Shown: one piece after another, positions 1-7,166 of the stretch
Layout: each line of letters begins with the position of its first letter
How positions within the stretch are numbered: the first letter of the stretch is position 1
Source of the DNA: Pasteurella dagmatis
GTDB lineage: Bacteria; Pseudomonadota; Gammaproteobacteria; Enterobacterales; Pasteurellaceae
Direction: 5' to 3'
DNA: 64,000 bases
Assembly: GCF_900186835.1 (NCBI RefSeq)
Contig: NZ_LT906448.1
Coordinates: forward strand, 1,178,001-1,242,000
Position numbers and translations under genes: made by a program
The notes under the pieces: generated by a model
What the model was told of the DNA's origin: nothing
Seen by the model: the letters and a program-made list of their open reading frames with translations, nothing else
Databases searched by the model: none

Positions 1-192
1 TAAATTATGTGGTACAAATTCTTCTACATCTCTTACCCACAGTGCTTCATCAATATCTAGCGCCTGTTGCTCAGTTTCACACGCGATTAGCACACGCTTA
101 CCCAAGCGCCAAGCTGAAGCAGCTAAATCACAAGCTATTTTCTCAACTTGGGATTGTTCACTTAACAAATAAAACTGCGCATTTTTAGACAT
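1..192 (-). CDS. holC: DNA polymerase III chi subunit, 5' part only
   Basis: The N-terminal 64 codons of a gene that runs off the left edge of the window. The product begins MSKNAQFYLLSEQSQ and continues through a LGKRVLIACETEQQA segment and an ALWVRDVEEFVPH segment, which is the pattern of HolC. Chi is the clamp-loader accessory subunit that pairs with psi and contacts single-strand-binding protein at the replication fork. The start is the ATG at 192-190. The gene is divergent from fumC; holC next to fumC is also the order I recall in H. influenzae. The C-terminus is not visible. Confidence 0.85.
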   Translation of the reverse strand, partial: MSKNAQFYLLSEQSQVEKIACDLAASAWRLGKRVLIACETEQQALDIDEALWVRDVEEFVPHNL

Positions 193-326
193 TGATAGCA
201 TAAATCCTGACTTAAAGTATAATCTGAAGATTCTATCGAAAAAGTAGCAGAAGATAAAATGATAATTACCCAATCTTGGATTTTCTTTTCACTTTTTGCA
301 AAATTTTTAGAAAACAGACCGCACTT

Positions 327-342
327 TATGATCTAAGTCACA
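327..342. promoter_or_regulatory. CRP-like site upstream of fumC
   Basis: TATGA-TCTAAG-TCACA matches the TGTGA-N6-TCACA consensus at nine of ten arm positions. It is centred about 107 bases before the fumC ATG. Fumarase is a plausible catabolite-controlled gene. The site is inferred from sequence alone, and an uptake signal overlaps it on the left. Confidence 0.45.
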
Positions 343-441
343 AAACTATGTTTTGCTACTGTTGATTGATTCCACAACTAACTCTCAAGTGTTAGAATTT
401 CATTATTATTTTTAATATTTTTTCAACAAGAGGTAATCACT

Positions 442-1836
442 ATGACATTTCGTATCGAAAAAGACACTATGGGTGAAGTGCAAGTTCCTGCAGATAAATA
501 TTGGGCTGCACAAACTGAACGCTCTCGTAATAATTTCAAAATTGGCCCTGAAGCCTCTATGCCAAAAGAAATTATCGAAGCCTTTGGTTATCTAAAAAAA
601 GCAGCTGCTTACGCAAACCATGATTTAGGTGTCTTATCTGTTGAGAAACGTGATTTAATTGCAAAAGCATGTGATGAAATTTTAGCAAATAAATTAGATG
701 ATCAATTCCCACTCGTGATTTGGCAAACGGGTTCAGGTACACAATCCAACATGAACCTAAATGAAGTGATTTCAAACCGTGCTCATGTGTTAAATGGCGG
801 TAAACTTGGGGAAAAATCCATTATCCATCCAAACGACGACGTAAACAAATCTCAATCATCAAATGATACTTACCCAACCGCAATGCACATCGCAGCTTAT
901 AAAAAAGTGGTTGAAGTAACGATTCCTTGTGTTGAACGTTTGCAAAAAACCTTAGCACAAAAAGCAGAAGCATTTAAAGATGTAGTTAAAATCGGTCGTA
1001 CTCATTTAATGGATGCAACGCCATTAACATTAGGTCAAGAGTTCTCAGCTTATGCAGCACAGTTAGACTTCGGTTTACGTGCATTGAAAAATACCCTTCC
1101 ACACCTTGCACAATTAGCATTAGGTGGTACAGCCGTTGGTACAGGTTTAAATACTCCAAAAGGTTATGATGTGAAAGTGGCGGATTACATCGCAAAATTC
1201 ACTGGTTTGCCATTTATCACAGCAGAAAACAAATTTGAAGCTTTAGCAACGCACGATGCCGTTGTCGAAACTCATGGAGCATTGAAACAATTAGCCGTAT
1301 CTTTATACAAAATCGCAAATGACATCCGTTTATTAGCATCAGGTCCTCGTTCTGGTATTGGGGAAATCTTAATTCCTGAAAATGAACCAGGATCATCAAT
1401 TATGCCAGGTAAAGTTAACCCAACTCAATGTGAAGCAATGACAATGGTATGCGCACAAGTGTTAGGTAACGACACCACCATTTCATTTGCAGGTACACAA
1501 GGTCACTTCCAATTGAACGTGTTCAAACCAGTCATGGCAGCAAACTTCTTACAATCGGCACAATTGCTTGCGGATGCTTGCGTGTCATTTGATGAGCACT
1601 GTGCAGTGGGTATCGAACCTAACTTCCCACGCATCAAAAAACAACTTGATGATTCTTTAATGTTAGTAACCGCACTTAACACTCATATCGGTTATGAAAA
1701 TGCAGCGAAAATCGCAAAAACTGCACACAAAAATGGGACAACATTAAAAGAAGAAGCAATTAATTTAGGTTTATTAACTGCAGAACAATTTGATGAATGG
1801 GTTCGCCCAGAAGATATGGTAGGTAGCTTAAAGTAA
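442..1836 (+). CDS. fumC: class II fumarate hydratase
   Basis: A 464-residue protein of normal FumC length. It interconverts fumarate and malate in the TCA cycle and reductive branch as an iron-free cytosolic homotetramer. Diagnostic motifs are [13 protein letters not shown] near residue 97, the [14 protein letters not shown] block, and the fumarase/aspartase signature [11 protein letters not shown] near residue 317. The start ATG follows AAGAGGTAATC, a good ribosome site. In this window it complements aconitase B and fumarate reductase, which run the same dicarboxylate branch anaerobically. A stem-loop terminator follows. Confidence 0.97.
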   Translation: MTFRIEKDTMGEVQVPADKYWAAQTERSRNNFKIGPEASMPKEIIEAFGYLKKAAAYANHDLGVLSVEKRDLIAKACDEILANKLDDQFPLVIWQTGSGTQSNMNLNEVISNRAHVLNGGKLGEKSIIHPNDDVNKSQSSNDTYPTAMHIAAYKKVVEVTIPCVERLQKTLAQKAEAFKDVVKIGRTHLMDATPLTLGQEFSAYAAQLDFGLRALKNTLPHLAQLALGGTAVGTGLNTPKGYDVKVADYIAKFTGLPFITAENKFEALATHDAVVETHGALKQLAVSLYKIANDIRLLASGPRSGIGEILIPENEPGSSIMPGKVNPTQCEAMTMVCAQVLGNDTTISFAGTQGHFQLNVFKPVMAANFLQSAQLLADACVSFDEHCAVGIEPNFPRIKKQLDDSLMLVTALNTHIGYENAAKIAKTAHKNGTTLKEEAINLGLLTAEQFDEWVRPEDMVGSLK

Positions 1837-1880
1837 GCAACCATAAGGTTTAAAATAACTATAAAAAATTGAAATAAAAC

Positions 1881-1915
1881 AAAGGTGAGCGAAAATGCTC
1901 GCCTTTTCTTTTTGC
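1881..1915 (+). terminator. Rho-independent terminator of fumC
   Basis: AAAGGTGAGC, loop GAAAAT, then GCTCGCCTTT and a T-rich tail. The stem contains one G-T pair. Confidence 0.85.
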
Positions 1916-1970
1916 TTTTTGATTGGTTTTGCTATAATCAGCCTCAGTCGTGTTTAGCTATGGATAAATA

Positions 1971-2582
1971 ATGAAACTTAACACATTTTTATTTTCAATT
2001 TTATGCGTTTTTTCCACCGCACTTTCTGCACAATGGCTCAATGTGGGTAAAGCAGATTATAACTGGGGACCATTCCACGTTTATACCTTAAGCCTTTATA
2101 CTGAAACAGGTCAATATGAAGAAAATACCCGTCCATTAATGCTGACTTTTAATTATGCAAAACCTATTGAGGGGAAAAGTTTTGCGATTAGCTTAATGAA
2201 AGAAATTGAAACATTGAAATTAGCTACGATTAATCAGCAAGAACATCTGAATGTGTTAAAAACCTTATTGCCTGATTTTTCCCCTAATGACGTTTTAAAT
2301 TATATTGCATTAGAAGAAAAAGGTTATTTCGTACTGAATGACACTATTTTGGATTATGAATTTAGTGCTGAATTTAATGATGCATTGCTTGCAATTTGGC
2401 TATCCCCTAATACGAACTTTCCTAAACTGCAGCCGAAATTATTAGGTAAGGAAAAATCAACACCAGAAGACAATAAAGTCTCTCCACCTGTGGCGCCATT
2501 AGATGAGGAGTCAACTCACCCTGAATTACCGCCCCATTATCCATTAGAGAATAAAGATAGAGAATACTCTAAAACGTTATAA
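1971..2582 (+). CDS. secreted chalcone-isomerase-like protein, function unknown
   Basis: A 203-residue protein with a clear signal peptide (MKLNTFLFSILCVFSTALSA, cleavage near residue 20). The mature part opens with a WLNVGKADYNWGPFHVY stretch, followed by LYTETGQY and LMLTFNYAKPIEGKSF. That pattern resembles the bacterial chalcone-isomerase-like periplasmic family, whose role is not established. The last 40 residues are charged and proline-rich, probably disordered. The TAA stop lies inside the 8-bp duplicated target of the adjacent transposon, so the insertion lies at the 3' end of the gene without changing the reading frame. The family call rests on pattern memory only. Confidence 0.65.
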   Translation: MKLNTFLFSILCVFSTALSAQWLNVGKADYNWGPFHVYTLSLYTETGQYEENTRPLMLTFNYAKPIEGKSFAISLMKEIETLKLATINQQEHLNVLKTLLPDFSPNDVLNYIALEEKGYFVLNDTILDYEFSAEFNDALLAIWLSPNTNFPKLQPKLLGKEKSTPEDNKVSPPVAPLDEESTHPELPPHYPLENKDREYSKTL

Positions 2583-2585
2583 GAA
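2578..2585. repeat. target-site duplication, left copy
   Basis: TATAAGAA lies directly outside the left terminal inverted repeat and is repeated exactly at 10321-10328. Eight bases is the duplication length known for the IS1595 family. Confidence 0.9.
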
Positions 2586-2616
2586 CGGTATTATGTAGCA
2601 GTTGCACAAAGACCAA
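2586..2616. repeat. left terminal inverted repeat of transposon
   Basis: Starts CGGTATTATGTAGCAGTTGC and ends with CACAAAGACCAA. It is the exact reverse complement of 10290-10320. The match stops at 2617. Confidence 0.95.
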
Positions 2617-2673
2617 TTAACTAAATTTGACTAAAATCCTTGTGGTTATTTTACATCATAAGGATTTTTATTT

Positions 2674-3153
2674 ATGGCAAGAATGAGTGGGGAAACCCTT
2701 ATTCGGCAGAAAATAGCTGAACTCACGCAACAAATTTCGCACTTTGAGCAATGTATTGAAAAGGCGAAAGAGCATCAAGTAACTCTACAACAAGCATTAG
2801 TAGCATTACAGAGTGACCCGTTTTCAAGCCCCATCAAGAAGGAAAGAAAGCGGAAAGCCAAATCTATTGGTGATGGGAGTACGATTTCAATATACGCTTA
2901 TCTCCCTAGCGATTATATTGCAAAAGTGTTTAAACATTACCCAAACCAATGGATGTCAGCGAAAGAGATAATGTTTAAGGCTTTTGAAATTGAAGGGAAA
3001 AGAGAGAATAAATCTCAGCATCATTCAATTGTAACAGCCTTTTCACATGCATTAAGACGATTACAGGAGAAAGGCATTGTTGAGAGACAGGTTTTGCAAG
3101 AGAAATCTTCGGTTAAGGTAATTCAGTGGCGATTGAAAGAGATTGCTGCATAG
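2674..3153 (+). CDS. transposon small protein A: coiled coil plus winged-helix-like C-terminus
   Basis: A 159-residue protein I cannot assign to a named family. Residues 5-45 form a heptad-rich coiled coil (IRQKIAELTQQISHFEQCI). A basic linker KKERKRKAK follows near residue 58. The C-terminal half (about 80-155) has a winged-helix-like plan: PNQWMSAKEI, then ALRRLQEKGIVERQ, ending VIQWRLKEI. The same order, including KGIVERQ and WRLK, occurs in the protein at 3164-3598, so the two are paralogs. AAGGAT lies 9 bases before the ATG at 2674; an in-frame ATG at 2683 is an alternative. A 9-bp inverted repeat (2633-2641 / 2660-2668) in front may insulate it. It is probably a DNA-binding accessory factor of the element. 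Confidence 0.75.
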   Translation: MARMSGETLIRQKIAELTQQISHFEQCIEKAKEHQVTLQQALVALQSDPFSSPIKKERKRKAKSIGDGSTISIYAYLPSDYIAKVFKHYPNQWMSAKEIMFKAFEIEGKRENKSQHHSIVTAFSHALRRLQEKGIVERQVLQEKSSVKVIQWRLKEIAA

Positions 3154-3163
3154 AAAACAGCCG

Positions 3164-3598
3164 TTATTTCTCGGTTTTTAATCGCCATAAAGCCACCTTG
3201 TGAGCCTTGTCTGACTGCCGTTCTACAATGCCTTTTTTGAGCAACCTATCCATTGCCGCATGAACATTCTTAATATAGGTGCGATTTACAGGGGTATTGG
3301 GTTGATTATCTGCAATGAGAATTTCTTTTGTAATTTCTTCAACTCGCCAATAACGATTTGGCTCTGTTTTGAGTAAACAGATAATTAAGGTAGCTGAATT
3401 TGTGGTAAAACGGCGGCGGCGAGTACGATATTGGAATTGTGAGGTATCGTATTCGGTAACATCTCGATGCTCTTCTTCCATTATCTGAATTGCTTTGCGT
3501 AAAGTATAGATTTTATCATCAAGCAGAGAGAGATGTTCTCGTACTTGTTTACGCTCAAATTCAAGTTCTTTGAGTTTTTTATCAAGAGTATATGCCAT
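3164..3598 (-). CDS. transposon small protein B: paralog of protein A, coupled to transposase 1
   Basis: A 144-residue protein with an N-terminal coiled coil (LKELEFERKQVREHLSLLDD), a basic patch (RTRRRRF) and a C-terminal winged-helix-like part with PNRYWRVEEI, MDRLLKKGIVERQ and VALWRLK. It matches the plan of the 2674-3153 product but is clearly diverged. The start is the ATG at 3598-3596, which overlaps the transposase stop as TAATG, so the two genes are translationally coupled. An upstream in-frame non-ATG start inside the transposase gene is less likely. The coupling suggests the protein works with transposase 1, perhaps in end binding or complex assembly. No function is known to me. Confidence 0.75.
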   Translation of the reverse strand: MAYTLDKKLKELEFERKQVREHLSLLDDKIYTLRKAIQIMEEEHRDVTEYDTSQFQYRTRRRRFTTNSATLIICLLKTEPNRYWRVEEITKEILIADNQPNTPVNRTYIKNVHAAMDRLLKKGIVERQSDKAHKVALWRLKTEK

Positions 3599-4632
3599 TA
3601 CATTACCAACCGTTCTACTTGTCTGTGATGACCTTGCCAATATCCTTTCCAGTCGTTATCCGATGATGTGTTGAGACATTTACTGATAACATCATTGAAA
3701 AGGGTTAAGTTATCTTGTTTACGAGTATCTTCCCGATAGGCAATTTCATTGGCATAGTTATCAAGGTACAAATTACTCATTTTATGGACTTGTCCGTAAT
3801 ACATTCGTTTGAAACGAGCAAAGTAACTTTCGGCAAGGTTGTTGGTAATCCCTTCATCACTACGGTATTCACGCTGATGGTTTACTCGTTGCAAATCGTA
3901 ATTAACGATTAATTCATCATAAGCTGAGTTTTCATCTGCATGAATGCGACTGTTTCGCTCAATATAGGCGGTTGCCAACTTCTTCACTGTTTCGGTATTC
4001 TCTGAGAGAATGGGAAACGTGATGGTTTTCTTTGCACCGACTAATTGCGGATTAGAAGAAGTTTCCTGTTCTGAATAACGCTCACGCATCACCAAAACCG
4101 CACGCTTGTTTGGATTGGTATGGACTTTTAACCGTCTATCCACACGTTCGTCTTTCTTATTCTTTGGGCGAGGTGCGGAATGTACGTAAGTGCCATCAAT
4201 ATGGACTTCACCTGATAATGGAAATAGCTCACGTTGTACCATCAAACTTTCACGGATTTTGTGAGCAAGAGTGAAAGCCGTTTTGTACTGCACATTTAAA
4301 TCACGAGAGAGTTGACAGGCTGAAATCCCTTTTACTGCATTCACAAATAAAGCGATAGCGAATAAGTAAGTTTGAATGGGCAATTTATGGTTCGCAAAAA
4401 TTGTCCCTGATGTAATACTAAATGTGTGTTTGCAATGCTTGCACCGCCATTGTTTGCGTGTAGAGATGAAATAGGCTTTATGTTGCACACCGCATTTAGG
4501 GCAAACCACTACTTCTTTACTTCCCCAACGTAGCTCGCACAATAAGCTAAATGCTTCATCGTCAGATAGGCGAGCTATCTTAATAGATGAAAGCGAGCGA
4601 GCTTTGCTAGTTAAGAGAAAATGAGATGCCAT
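3598..4632 (-). CDS. IS1595-family transposase 1
   Basis: A 344-residue ISXO2/IS1595-type transposase. An N-terminal zinc ribbon (CPKCG near 43 and CKHC near 63) precedes a helical part (FVNAVKGISACQLSRDLNV) and the DDE-type core. The core shows GEVHIDGTYV, IHADENSAYD and NNLAESYFARFKR, which supply the expected acidic residues. It looks intact. It reads away from the repressor gene at 4736 across a 103-bp region with two palindromes and is coupled to small protein B downstream. It shares an overall plan with the transposase at 8945 but differs throughout, so the two are not recent duplicates. Confidence 0.93.
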   Translation of the reverse strand: MASHFLLTSKARSLSSIKIARLSDDEAFSLLCELRWGSKEVVVCPKCGVQHKAYFISTRKQWRCKHCKHTFSITSGTIFANHKLPIQTYLFAIALFVNAVKGISACQLSRDLNVQYKTAFTLAHKIRESLMVQRELFPLSGEVHIDGTYVHSAPRPKNKKDERVDRRLKVHTNPNKRAVLVMRERYSEQETSSNPQLVGAKKTITFPILSENTETVKKLATAYIERNSRIHADENSAYDELIVNYDLQRVNHQREYRSDEGITNNLAESYFARFKRMYYGQVHKMSNLYLDNYANEIAYREDTRKQDNLTLFNDVISKCLNTSSDNDWKGYWQGHHRQVERLVM

Positions 4633-4660
4633 ATTGCGGTTATACCTTGATTAAATTAGA

Positions 4661-4706
4661 ATATGAAACATAATTCATATTGATTGTGTACAATATATCA
4701 CAATCA
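4661..4706. promoter_or_regulatory. paired palindromic operators between transposase 1 and the repressor
   Basis: Two adjacent dyads lie in the divergent intergenic region: ATATGAA-ACATAA-TTCATAT (4661-4680) and TGATTGTG, 10 bases, CACAATCA (4681-4706). Both have perfect arms. The half-site ATATGAAAC recurs at 4726-4734 just before the repressor start. This is the expected layout for an operator controlling both promoters, with the product of 4736-5071 as the obvious candidate binder. Confidence 0.6.
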
Positions 4707-4735
4707 TTCACTTTTAACAAGAGAAATATGAAACA

Positions 4736-5071
4736 ATGTGCATATCAGACAGACTAAAACAAATTTTAGAAGTAAAAGGCATGAGCATAAAAGAGTTTTC
4801 AGAATTGACGGGAATCTCTTATCGTTCAGCCATGAATTATCTTAATGAAGGACGAGATCCGAATGTGGAAGGATTAGTAAAAATTCACGAAGCATTAGGA
4901 ATTAGTATTACTTGGTTATTAACTGGTAAAGGTGCTATGTTTCAATCGGCAACCAAAGAAAGTGATATGTCTAATCAAGAAGAAAAATTGATTACTGATT
5001 ACCGTTCAATGCCTGAAAACATTAAAAATGCTTTTGCTATTGCTTTTAAAGAGATCTCTTCTAATCAATAA
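4736..5071 (+). CDS. Cro/CI-type helix-turn-helix regulator
   Basis: A 111-residue protein. Residues 5-62 form an HTH_3-type domain: ILEVKGMSIKEFSELTGI, then YRSAMNYLNEGRDPNVEGL, then ALGISITWLLTGKG, which is typical of phage repressors. The C-terminal 45 residues are hydrophilic and helical, with no autoprotease domain. It is transcribed away from transposase 1 and toward the R-M genes, 91 bases ahead of the nuclease-methylase. It could act as an R-M controller protein, as the element's transposition repressor, or as both. The start ATG at 4736 is preferred because the ATG at 4728 hits an early stop. Confidence 0.85.
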   Translation: MCISDRLKQILEVKGMSIKEFSELTGISYRSAMNYLNEGRDPNVEGLVKIHEALGISITWLLTGKGAMFQSATKESDMSNQEEKLITDYRSMPENIKNAFAIAFKEISSNQ

Positions 5072-5099
5072 ATCACTTAACAAACTAAGGATTACAAAA

Positions 5100-5162
5100 A
5101 TGTTCAACGCAATAGTTTCAATTTCACCGTTTGCTTGCCAAGCGTTATTCCAGGAGGCATAA
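5100..5162 (+). CDS. possible 20-codon leader peptide before the R-M genes
   Basis: ATG at 5100 with AAGGAT about 7 bases ahead opens a 20-codon frame (MFNAIVSISPFACQALFQEA). It ends TAA at 5160-5162, abutting the ATG of the nuclease-methylase. The downstream AGGAGG lies inside this small frame. Translation of the leader would therefore run over the next ribosome site and could couple or tune R-M expression. A chance frame is possible. Confidence 0.35.
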   Translation: MFNAIVSISPFACQALFQEA

Positions 5163-7166
5163 ATGGCTAACTCTCCTGTTTTTCGAACCATTCCTGAAGG
5201 CAAAATTGCCGATTTTATCACAGGTCAATTTCGTCCTGACACACCCGAAGAATACGTTCGCCAAAACATTGAAAAGCGTTTGGTTAATGAGCTGAAATAC
5301 CCCAAAGATCGCATTGGTGTAGAAGTTACTTTACAAGTTGGCAGCCGCAAGCCGAGAGCCGATGTGGTCATTTATACCAAAGATTTGCCGCAAACCCAAG
5401 AAAACATTCAAATTATTGTAGAGTGCAAAAAAGAAAACGTTTCTTCCAACGATAAAAAAGACGGTATTGAACAGCTCAAAAGCTATATGACCGTATGTCC
5501 GAATTGCGAATGGGGCTTGTGGACAAACAAAAAAGAGCGCAAAGTTTTACGCAAGATTTTTAATCAACAAACGCAGCAATATGAATTTATTGCCTTTAAC
5601 GATATTCCCGATGTAACAGGCAATACCGATGATATTGATCGCCCAAAACGTAATAAACTAGCACGTGCCGACGGAGATAATCTCTTTTTAGCCTTTCGAC
5701 GTTGCCACGAATCCATTCATCTTTATGATGGTTTCAACAAAGAAAACGCCTTTTTTGAATTTCTAAAAATCATCTTTTGCAAAATCCGTGATGAACGCAA
5801 CATTCCTAAACCACTGGAATTTTACGTTTCGTCCACGGAAAAGGGCAATTTAGATGGTCAAAATGCCTGCAAAGAGCGAATCAACAACATTTTTGCTGGC
5901 GTAAAAAGACAGTTTTCCCAAATTTTTGAAGCCAACGACGAAATCAAACTTTCGTCACGCAGCCTTGTAGAAATCGTCAGCGAATTGCAAGGTTATAGCT
6001 TTTTAGCCACCGACGTGGATTTAAAAGGCAGAGCCTATGAAGAAATTGTCGGTTCAAACTTAAAAGGCGACCGTGGGCAATTTTTCACGCCACGCAACGT
6101 GATGCATATGGCGGTTAAGATGATCAACCCAAAACTGGACGAGAAAATACTCGATCCAGCCTGCGGTACGGGCGGATTTTTGGTTACGGCGATGAATATG
6201 GTTATCGAACAGCTCAAACAAGATTGGGCAAAAGACTTGGGGGCAGACGAACACCAATGGGGCGACGACGAGAAAAAAGCCTTGCAACAACGTATCAGCG
6301 AAGCGGCAGCCAGCTCCTTTTTCGGTTTTGATATTGCCCCTGAACTGGTTAAAGCAACCAAAATGAATATGGTGATGAACAACGACGGCAGCGGTAACAT
6401 TTTACGCAACGATAGCCTATTGCCGCCGCATTTGTGGGAAAGTGATTTTAAAGAAAACCTTGCCAAAGCATTGGGCATTTCCGCCAGCCAATTTAAAAGC
6501 CATCAAGACATCGGCTTATTTGACGTGATTATTACCAATCCACCATTTGGCAGCAAAATCACCATTCAGCAAGAATATATGCTCAACCAATACGAAATCG
6601 GACACGGTTGGGAAAACCCGAAGAAAAAAGGCGGCACAGAGTGGCTCAAAAAATCAGTAACGTCCGCCGCACCGCCAGAGCAACTTTTTGTCGAACGCTG
6701 CCTGCAATTATTAAAACCTGCGGGGCGAATGGCGATTGTCTTGCCTGACAACATTTTAGGCGCACCCGGTTTAGGCTATATCCGCCAATGGCTACTCAAA
6801 GAAGCCAAAATCATCGCCAGCGTGGATTTGGATTCCAATACTTTCCAGCCACACACAGGCGTGCAAACCTCTATTTTGATTTTGCAAAAGAAAACCGAAG
6901 CCGAAAAGAAAGCCGATTTGGAAGGCAAAATGCAGCCTTACAATATTTTTATGGCAGTGGTGGACAAAGTCGGACACGATAAACGTGGCGTAAATACCTA
7001 TTTGCGAGATGAAAACGGTGATGAAATTTTGCAGGAGGTGGAAGAAAGCAGCGCCGATGTAAGCGGTGAAAAAACCAAACGATTTGACAAAATCCCCGAC
7101 GACCAAACCCTTGCTGTGCCTGAAGTTTTTGCACGTTGGAAAAAAGAAGAAGGTATTGAATGGTAA
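5163..7166 (+). CDS. BcgI-like type IIB restriction subunit: nuclease fused to N6-adenine methylase
   Basis: A 667-residue fusion. Residues 25-110 resemble the HsdR N-terminal nuclease fold, with D67 in RADVVIY and E87/K89 in IIVECKKE giving a PD-(D/E)xK-type set. Residues 270-560 are an HsdM-like methyltransferase with the AdoMet motif ILDPACGTGG (329-338) and catalytic NPPF (459-462). No helicase motor is present and no separate HsdR follows. A nuclease-methylase A subunit beside an S subunit is the plan of BcgI-type enzymes, which cut on both sides of a bipartite site. The ATG follows AGGAGG. The stop overlaps the next gene by 7 bases. The base composition is visibly richer in G+C than that of its neighbours. 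Confidence 0.85.
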   Translation: MANSPVFRTIPEGKIADFITGQFRPDTPEEYVRQNIEKRLVNELKYPKDRIGVEVTLQVGSRKPRADVVIYTKDLPQTQENIQIIVECKKENVSSNDKKDGIEQLKSYMTVCPNCEWGLWTNKKERKVLRKIFNQQTQQYEFIAFNDIPDVTGNTDDIDRPKRNKLARADGDNLFLAFRRCHESIHLYDGFNKENAFFEFLKIIFCKIRDERNIPKPLEFYVSSTEKGNLDGQNACKERINNIFAGVKRQFSQIFEANDEIKLSSRSLVEIVSELQGYSFLATDVDLKGRAYEEIVGSNLKGDRGQFFTPRNVMHMAVKMINPKLDEKILDPACGTGGFLVTAMNMVIEQLKQDWAKDLGADEHQWGDDEKKALQQRISEAAASSFFGFDIAPELVKATKMNMVMNNDGSGNILRNDSLLPPHLWESDFKENLAKALGISASQFKSHQDIGLFDVIITNPPFGSKITIQQEYMLNQYEIGHGWENPKKKGGTEWLKKSVTSAAPPEQLFVERCLQLLKPAGRMAIVLPDNILGAPGLGYIRQWLLKEAKIIASVDLDSNTFQPHTGVQTSILILQKKTEAEKKADLEGKMQPYNIFMAVVDKVGHDKRGVNTYLRDENGDEILQEVEESSADVSGEKTKRFDKIPDDQTLAVPEVFARWKKEEGIEW

